Below, in pieces: positions 1 to 3,837 of a stretch of DNA of 6,745 bases (the first letter of the stretch is position 1; each line of letters opens with the position of its first letter). The stretch is from JAKAWQ01 sp035549615. Its GTDB lineage: Bacteria; Pseudomonadota; Alphaproteobacteria; Acetobacterales; Acetobacteraceae. Where the stretch lies: NCBI GenBank assembly GCA_035549615.1, contig DASZQO010000266.1, positions 1 through 6,745 on the forward strand. The letters run 5' to 3'. The notes below the pieces were generated by a model. The model was given only the letters and a program-made list of their open reading frames with translations. It was not told where the DNA came from and searched no databases. Both the position numbers and the translations under genes were made by a program.

Positions 1-766
1 CCATCGCTTCGACCACTGGCTCGCCAAGCCCGCCGGCGCCGACGAGCGCCGCGATCACGACCATGGAGAGGCTCAGCATGATCACCTGGGTAAGGCCTGC
101 CAGGATTGTCGGCATGGCGGCTGGGATTTCCACCTTCCAGAGCAGCTCCCGCGGCGAGGCCCCGAAGGCGAGGCCGGCTTCGATCAACTGGCGCGGCACG
201 TTGCTGATGCCGACATAGGTCAGGCGCACCGGGGTTGGCACGACGAAGACGACGGTGGATATCAGGCCCGGCACATTGCCCAACCCGAACAGAACGAGGG
301 TGGGGATGAGGTAAACGAAGGTCGGCAGGGTCTGCATCAGATCAAGCACCGGGCGAATGATCCGGTAAAGGGTGGGCCGATGCGCGGCGGCGATCCCGAT
401 CGGAACGCCGATCGCCATGCAGGCGATGGTCGCGTAGATGATGAGGGAGATGGTTTCGAGCGTGGGTTCCCAATAACCCTGGTTGAGGACAAAAAGCAGA
501 GCCACGAACACGAGCAAGGCCAGGGACCAGGATTTCTTGAAGAGATAGGTCAGGACGGAAAAGATGACGATCAGGATGAGGGCCGGGACGGCCTTGAGCA
601 CATCCGTCGTTGTTCCAAGCAGGAAGCCGAGCACGCCTGACAGAACATTGAAAAAACCCTGAAAATTGTTCTTGATGAAATTGATGAGCGCAACCGACCA
701 GACATCAACCGGAATGCTGTGATGGATGATCCAATGTTCGGCAAGGATCAGGACCTTCATCGCCAT
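1..766 (-). CDS. choW: Choline ABC transporter permease ChoW (ProW family), 3' end cut off by window edge
   Basis: This is the inner-membrane permease of a choline/glycine-betaine-type ABC importer. It forms the channel that takes choline from the ChoX binding protein and couples to an ATPase (ChoV). I translated 255 residues; some 25-30 C-terminal residues should lie beyond base 1. An N-terminal part with hydrophobic stretches (about 39-51 and 60-76) precedes the ProW/BPD_transp_1 core. The core contains the typical block LDLMQTLPTFVYLIP (141-155), then the cytoplasmic EAA coupling loop beginning at Glu196 (EAG..FG, ending in a conserved IP), and a final hydrophobic segment with a VGAGGLG motif. 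The reading frame opens with Met-Ala-Met. The second ATG, at 760, has a GGGGA sequence 8 nt upstream and may be the true start; the first is at 766. The gene follows choX after about 150 bp on the same strand, as in rhizobial choXWV. Family assignment is firm. The choline assignment rests on the neighbouring choX. Confidence 0.93.
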   Translation of the reverse strand, partial: MAMKVLILAEHWIIHHSIPVDVWSVALINFIKNNFQGFFNVLSGVLGFLLGTTTDVLKAVPALILIVIFSVLTYLFKKSWSLALLVFVALLFVLNQGYWEPTLETISLIIYATIACMAIGVPIGIAAAHRPTLYRIIRPVLDLMQTLPTFVYLIPTLVLFGLGNVPGLISTVVFVVPTPVRLTYVGISNVPRQLIEAGLAFGASPRELLWKVEIPAAMPTILAGLTQVIMLSLSMVVIAALVGAGGLGEPVVEAM

Positions 767-779
767 GGTCCCCGTTCAT

Positions 780-793
780 CGCCGCAAGCGGCG
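780..793 (-). other. Small perfect inverted repeat just upstream of the choW ribosome-binding region
   Basis: A 6-bp perfect inverted repeat (CGCCGC / GCGGCG) is separated by two bases and ends about 7 nt upstream of the GGGGA sequence that probably serves choW. In RNA it would form a short hairpin close to the translation start. It could modulate choW translation, but it may be chance in GC-rich DNA. Confidence 0.35.
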
Positions 794-866
794 GCTGCAA
801 AATTCCGCAGGTGCGACGCCGGACCAAGGCCGCTGGGATCGAAGCCAGTGGGATCGACGCCCGAGC

Positions 867-896
867 GGCGATCCGGGCCTGCGGACCCGGATCGCC
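867..896 (-). promoter_or_regulatory. Perfect 11-bp intercistronic stem-loop between choX and choW
   Basis: Bases 867-877 and 886-896 are perfect reverse complements (GGCGATCCGGG / CCCGGATCGCC) around an 8-nt loop. The structure starts 21 nt after the choX stop codon. No run of U follows in the transcript, so it is not a standard intrinsic terminator. Stem-loops after the binding-protein gene of ABC operons are known to protect the upstream mRNA from 3' exonucleases and so raise binding-protein yield over permease (the malE-malF case in E. coli). That role is inferred here. The rest of the 767-917 spacer holds a near-perfect 13-bp direct repeat (834-846 and 849-861, one mismatch) and no gene. 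Confidence 0.7.
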
Positions 897-917
897 TTCC
901 GGCGGGCCGGGTGACGC

Positions 918-1862
918 TCAATCCGCCTTCAATGCGGCCTGCACCGCGGCTGCACCCGGCTTGCCGCTGGTGGTCATGACACCCTGGAGCGTGGTCTCGA
1001 CCCAGGATGGGTTGGCCTTCAACCAGGCCGTGGCGACATCCGAAGCGGATTGGTGCTGCACCTGCACTTTATACATCATCGTGTTCTCATCCGCGATGGA
1101 GAGGCGGAACTGCGAGAGCAGCCGGCCAACATTCGGACATTCCTTCGTATAGCCGGGCCGGGTGTTGATATAGATCGTGGCTTCCCCTTCATTGGGGCCG
1201 AAATAAGCATCTCCGCCAGGAAGATAGCTAATATTGAACTCGACATTCATCGGCTCGGGCTCCCAGCCGAGGAACACGATCGCCTCCTTCTTGGGGTATT
1301 TGCGCGACACTTCGGCGAGCATGCCCGCCTCGCTTGATTGAACGAGCTGGAAATTGCCGAGCCCGAACTTGTTGTCCTTGATCATGGAAAGGATATGCTC
1401 ATTGCCATCATTTCCCGGCTCAATTCCGTATATTTTGTAATCCAGCTGCTTGCCGAATTTGTGGATATCGTCGAAGGATTTAAGGCCCTCATCATAGAGA
1501 TAGGTCGGCACGACGAGCGTATATTTCGCACCGGTGAGATCGGGCCCGAGGACATCGATCTCCTTGCTCTTTTCATAGGGCCCGGTGATCATGTCCATCG
1601 ATGGGGTCCAATCGTCGAGAAAAACGTCAAGCTGCCCGTTCTTCATTCCGGCATACATGACTTCTTCAGAATAGAGGTGGGCCTGGACGTTGTAGCCGAG
1701 ATTGGTGGCAAGCGCCGAAAATACGGCGTTCTGAATTTCATTGTCTGTCCAGCCGATATTGCCGAGGCGGATGGACTGGCACGATGCCGGTTCCGCCGCT
1801 TGGGCGACACTCATGCACAGCAACGGCGACACGAGAGCTGCGACGAAGCAGAGACGTTTCAT
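918..1862 (-). CDS. choX: Choline-binding periplasmic protein ChoX
   Basis: This is the periplasmic substrate-binding protein (OpuAC/ProX superfamily) of the ChoXWV importer, 314 aa. It captures choline and delivers it to ChoW. The signal peptide is clear: KR at the N-terminus, a hydrophobic core (about 5-19) and an AQA cleavage site near residue 22. The choline pocket known from Sinorhizobium meliloti ChoX is fully present: Trp38 and Asp40 (in GWTD), Trp85 (in DDWTP), Tyr114 (in AKYTL), Asn151 (in EPGNDGN) and Trp200 (in LGWEPEP). As I recall the published numbering, each lies exactly five residues before its counterpart there. Cys28 and Cys242 match the positions of the ChoX disulfide. I chose the start at 1862 because the signal peptide begins there and GGAG lies 7 nt upstream. 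An in-frame ATG at 1991 would add 43 residues that do not resemble the family. choW follows on the same strand. Choline or a close quaternary-ammonium analogue is the very likely ligand. Confidence 0.96.
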   Translation of the reverse strand: MKRLCFVAALVSPLLCMSVAQAAEPASCQSIRLGNIGWTDNEIQNAVFSALATNLGYNVQAHLYSEEVMYAGMKNGQLDVFLDDWTPSMDMITGPYEKSKEIDVLGPDLTGAKYTLVVPTYLYDEGLKSFDDIHKFGKQLDYKIYGIEPGNDGNEHILSMIKDNKFGLGNFQLVQSSEAGMLAEVSRKYPKKEAIVFLGWEPEPMNVEFNISYLPGGDAYFGPNEGEATIYINTRPGYTKECPNVGRLLSQFRLSIADENTMMYKVQVQHQSASDVATAWLKANPSWVETTLQGVMTTSGKPGAAAVQAALKAD

Positions 1863-1873
1863 GTTTCCTCTCC
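1863..1873 (-). promoter_or_regulatory. Ribosome-binding site of choX
   Basis: On the minus strand the bases before the ATG at 1862 read GGAGAGGAAAC, which places GGAG 7 nt from the start codon. This decides between the start at 1862 and the upstream in-frame ATG at 1991. Confidence 0.8.
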
Positions 1874-1919
1874 GACCCGGAGAAATCCAAAATGGCTTAT
1901 ACTGTTTTTCCTTCCGGGA

Positions 1920-1968
1920 CCGCCATGGCCTCCACGCAGTCCAGGAATTGAGATAGACACCATGGCGG
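1920..1968 (-). repeat. Nine-bp perfect inverted repeat in the choX upstream region
   Basis: CCGCCATGG (1920-1928) and CCATGGCGG (1960-1968) are exact reverse complements separated by 31 bp. They lie 58-106 bp upstream of the choX start. They could form a stem in the choX 5' leader or be two half-sites for a DNA-binding protein. I do not recognise a known operator in them. Confidence 0.5.
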
Positions 1969-1990
1969 CGAGCGAAGTGTCTTGAACACA

Positions 1991-2027
1991 TGCGACATCG
2001 ATGTTGTATCGTTTAGTGCGACAATCG
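1991..2027. promoter_or_regulatory. Candidate operator cluster upstream of choX (palindrome plus direct repeat)
   Basis: The region contains a perfect 10-bp palindrome, ACATCGATGT, at 1995-2004. A second short dyad (CGAT and ATCG around 5 bp) overlaps it at 1999-2011. A direct repeat is also present, TGCGACATCG at 1991-2000 and TGCGACAATCG at 2017-2027, so the copies start 26 bp apart. Such clustering, 130-165 bp upstream of an inducible uptake gene, is what a regulator binding site can look like. It does not match the E. coli BetI operator as I remember it, and no regulator gene is in the window, so the binding factor is unknown. Confidence 0.35.
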
Positions 2028-2029
2028 CT

Positions 2030-2056
2030 CGGGGTTTCGCCCCGTGTGGCGCGGGG
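2030..2056 (-). promoter_or_regulatory. Three-element GC motif able to form two exclusive hairpins
   Basis: On the minus strand, in order, the motif is CCCCG (2056-2052), a 7-nt spacer, CGGGG (2044-2040), CGAAA, and CCCCG (2034-2030). The central element can pair perfectly with either flank, giving mutually exclusive stems. If this stretch is transcribed ahead of choX it has the layout of a simple switch. No U-run follows either hairpin, so a classical attenuator is not shown. Confidence 0.4.
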
Positions 2057-2126
2057 TGAGGGCGGATTCTGCCGACCAGGTGGCCAGGTTTGGCTTGAAT
2101 ATCAAAATATTACGCTACCAATGGAT

Positions 2127-2154
2127 CGGCTTCGAGATAGGGCTGGTGAAGCCG
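2127..2154 (-). terminator. Possible hairpin terminator of the SMR gene
   Basis: CGGCTTC (2127-2133) and GAAGCCG (2148-2154) form a perfect 7-bp stem with a 14-nt loop, about 65 nt beyond the SMR stop codon. A U-rich stretch appears only some 17 nt further on (near 2110), so an intrinsic terminator is possible but not typical. It may instead be a 3'-end stabilising structure. Confidence 0.35.
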
Positions 2155-2218
2155 TTGGATAACAGCGCATACCGGGCTGAGCCTGGCTGCCGTCTGATCG
2201 CTTGTTCGATCACCATCT

Positions 2219-2560
2219 TCAATGGACCATGGAACTGGAGCACAGATTGACAATGCTCACCCCCGCCACGATGAGGCCGAGCCCGGCGATGGTTGGCAGG
2301 TTCAGGACCTGGCCATAGACGAACCAGCCGACCAGGGAGATCAGTACGATGCCCATGCCACTCCAGATCGCATAAACGATGCCAACAGGAATTGTCCGCA
2401 CGATGACAGACAGAAGATAGAACGCCGATGCATAGCCAATGATGGTCATGCAGGATGGGATTAGCCGGGTGAATTGATTGGAAGCCTTGAGAAACGATGT
2501 GGCGATGACTTCGCACAGAATGGCACAGAGAAGAAGAAGGTAAGGCAAAAAGGAACCCAT
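2219..2560 (-). CDS. Small multidrug resistance (SMR) exporter, EmrE/Qac subtype
   Basis: This is a proton-coupled four-helix exporter of the inner membrane, active as a dimer, that removes lipophilic or quaternary cations. The 113 aa compare with 110 for EmrE. All key EmrE positions are found three residues later: the proton/substrate Glu17 (EmrE E14), Pro35 (P32), Tyr43 (Y40), Tyr63 (Y60), Trp66 (W63), and Gly93 and Gly100 (G90, G97) in helix 4. The helix-1 context EVIATSFLKAS and the YAIWSGMGIVLISL block fit the Qac subtype rather than the guanidinium exporter (Gdx/SugE) subtype. I used the ATG at 2560, which has GAGAAGG 9 nt upstream; an in-frame extension to 2680 adds 40 residues without family match. 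The gene stands alone, 320 bp after the sugar-type operon and 356 bp before choX. Metabolic quaternary amines such as choline or betaine are plausible substrates beside antiseptic-type cations, but this is inferred from the neighbourhood. Confidence 0.94.
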   Translation of the reverse strand: MGSFLPYLLLLCAILCEVIATSFLKASNQFTRLIPSCMTIIGYASAFYLLSVIVRTIPVGIVYAIWSGMGIVLISLVGWFVYGQVLNLPTIAGLGLIVAGVSIVNLCSSSMVH

Positions 2561-2689
2561 CTGGCGATGCCTTCTCAGGGCGGCTGACCGATTTTCTTCG
2601 GAACGATTCCGCCGGTTTCCGATCCCCTCCACGAAACTAGGCGGGAGTTTCTCCAGCCCGCAAGAGGGCCAAGGGGGCATGCGGAGGCG

Positions 2690-2708
2690 AAAAATCGGAT
2701 CGCGTCCG
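2690..2708 (-). terminator. Weak terminator-like hairpin with a U-run
   Basis: On the minus strand CGGA and TCCG (2708-2696) close a 5-nt loop and are followed by ATTTTT (2695-2690). The stem is only 4 bp, so it is weak for an intrinsic terminator. It lies about 175 nt after the stop codon of the ABC permease gene and could end that operon's transcript. Confidence 0.25.
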
Positions 2709-2840
2709 GTTAGCCTGGAGGGAGAAGCATCATGAAAGCATGGCGATTGGAACGGGTGGGCGGGCGTGCTCCGCTTGCGGGAGTTGCCTCGATTCGCTTG
2801 GTGACGTCATGCGCAGTGATCGGGAGACCATCGGCCATTT

Positions 2841-2870
2841 CCGTTCCCATTGCGGCGCATGTGCGAACGG
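2841..2870 (-). other. Inverted repeat just after the ABC permease gene
   Basis: CCGTTC (2841-2846) and GAACGG (2865-2870) are perfect reverse complements, with an inner CGCA/TGCG dyad at 2856-2865 that competes with it. The repeat starts about 10 nt after the stop codon of the permease gene. No U-run follows, so it is at most a 3'-end structure. Confidence 0.3.
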
Positions 2871-2880
2871 TCAACGGGCA

Positions 2881-3837
2881 TTAAGCGGTGCGGCGCGAGA
2901 CGCCGCTGCCAGCAGCTGCCAGCACGGTGATGATCACCACGCCCTGCACCATGTCCTGCACGCCGCCTGAGAGGCCCGCGATCTGCATGGTGGTGACGAT
3001 CAGCACGAGCAGCACCGATCCAAGGAGCGTGCCGAGGGCGGTCGCACTGCCGCCAAAGATGAGCGTGCCGCCGACGACGACCGCGCCGACCGATTGCAGC
3101 AGATATGGCCGCCCCATGCCAAGAAAGGCGCCGCCTGTATGGGCCGAGAGCAGAGCGCCGTCGATCGCCGCGAGGGCGCCGCTCAGCATGAAGGCGATCG
3201 TGATGATCCGGCCGGCATGGGCGCCGGCGAGAGACGCCGCCACTTCGTTCTGGCCGAGCGCCATCAGCGTCCGCCCATAGCTTGTGCGGCCGATCAAGGC
3301 TGCGCTGCAAGCGGCAAGAGCGCCTGCCAGAAGAAGGATCATCGGCACCCCGGCGATATGGGCGCTGGCGAGCGCGCGCAGGATCGGGCTGACCGCGAAG
3401 GTGGTGAAACGCCGATTGGCCAGCAGGGCCGCGGTATCGAGTACATAACCCACGGCGAGCGTCGCGATGATCGCTGGGATCCTGAGCCAAAGAATGAGCA
3501 GCGCATTGATCGCCCCGGTCGCGAGGCCGACGGATAGCACAAGCGGCAGCGCCGCGAGCAGCCCGGCGTCGCTGCCACCAGAAACGATCATGGTAAGGAA
3601 GGCCGCGAGCGTGATGACGCTCGGGATCGAGAGGTCGACATTGCCGCCGCCGGTCGCCACGGCGAACATTTGGCCGATCGCCGCCACCGCGAGGAACGAA
3701 GCGGAGCTGGCGACACCCGAGAGGCTGCTCAGACTGAAGCGCGCCGTGGCGAGCGAGAGCATCGCCCAGAGAAGGAGAATGCCGATCGCCGAGAAACTCC
3801 AGCGATGTGCGCGCAGCCAGGCGAGCGGGCGGCTCAT
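2881..3837 (-). CDS. RbsC-family ABC importer permease (separate second permease)
   Basis: This is an inner-membrane permease of the BPD_transp_2 family (ribose/xylose/AI-2-type importers), 318 aa, the normal length for the family. It has about eight to ten hydrophobic segments, for example 16-30, 47-62, 71-85, 92-116, 120-139, 162-182, 211-230, 245-262 and 266-283. The family motif GGGNVDLS is at 63-70, matching the usual GG-x-DLSVG. The conserved cytoplasmic loop G-R-T-L-x-A-L-G-x-N-x-x-A-A-x-x-A-G lies at 188-205 and probably contacts the ATPase. The start ATG overlaps the stop of the upstream ATPase-permease fusion (ATGA, 3834-3837), and GGAGG sits 10 nt before it inside the fusion gene, so translation is probably coupled. 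It most likely pairs with the permease domain of the fusion as a heterodimer, as LsrC and LsrD do. The substrate is unknown; sugars, polyols or related molecules are typical. Confidence 0.92.
   Translation of the reverse strand: MSRPLAWLRAHRWSFSAIGILLLWAMLSLATARFSLSSLSGVASSASFLAVAAIGQMFAVATGGGNVDLSIPSVITLAAFLTMIVSGGSDAGLLAALPLVLSVGLATGAINALLILWLRIPAIIATLAVGYVLDTAALLANRRFTTFAVSPILRALASAHIAGVPMILLLAGALAACSAALIGRTSYGRTLMALGQNEVAASLAGAHAGRIITIAFMLSGALAAIDGALLSAHTGGAFLGMGRPYLLQSVGAVVVGGTLIFGGSATALGTLLGSVLLVLIVTTMQIAGLSGGVQDMVQGVVIITVLAAAGSGVSRRTA

Larger units (their letters stand above)
1863..2218. other. Intergenic spacer between the SMR exporter gene and choX
   Basis: This 356-bp stretch carries no believable gene; a 68-codon plus-strand frame over 2044-2250 has no family features or start context. 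It should contain the choX promoter, but I could not find a convincing -35/-10 pair. An AT-rich island lies at about 2096-2112, with TAATAT on the minus strand, and stands out from the GC-rich surroundings. The inverted repeats listed separately (1920-1968, 1995-2004, 2030-2056, 2127-2154) fill much of the remainder. Confidence 0.6.
2561..2880. other. Intergenic spacer between the ABC permease gene and the SMR gene
   Basis: This 320-bp stretch contains no believable gene; a plus-strand 76-codon frame starting at 2740 runs into the permease gene antisense and shows no domain. It should hold the SMR promoter, but no clear sigma-70 pair was found. Short dyads are present: CGGAA/TTCCG around 3 bp at 2599-2611 (39-51 bp upstream of the SMR start), GGAG/CTCC around 3 bp near 2644-2655, and CCGTTC/GAACGG at 2841-2870. 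I looked for guanidine riboswitch hallmarks and did not find them. Confidence 0.55.

Noticed and set aside
1338..1985. 215-codon open frame on the plus strand
   Set aside because: Antisense to choX, whose ligand residues, signal peptide and Shine-Dalgarno make the minus strand the real one.
1863..1991. N-terminal extension of choX to the ATG at 1991
   Set aside because: It adds 43 residues rich in Arg and Trp before a perfect signal peptide. The GGAG at 1870-1873 serves the ATG at 1862.
2561..2680. N-terminal extension of the SMR gene to the start at 2680, and a guanidine riboswitch in this leader
   Set aside because: The extension has no family match, and 113 aa from 2560 is the normal SMR length. 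None of the guanidine riboswitch signatures I know (paired ACGR-loop hairpins, or the conserved blocks of the type I RNA) could be located, and the protein is Qac-type rather than Gdx-type.
2807..3490. 227-codon open frame on the minus strand, in another frame over the permease gene
   Set aside because: It overlaps the RbsC-family permease in a different frame and its translation is Arg/His-rich without membrane segments or motifs.
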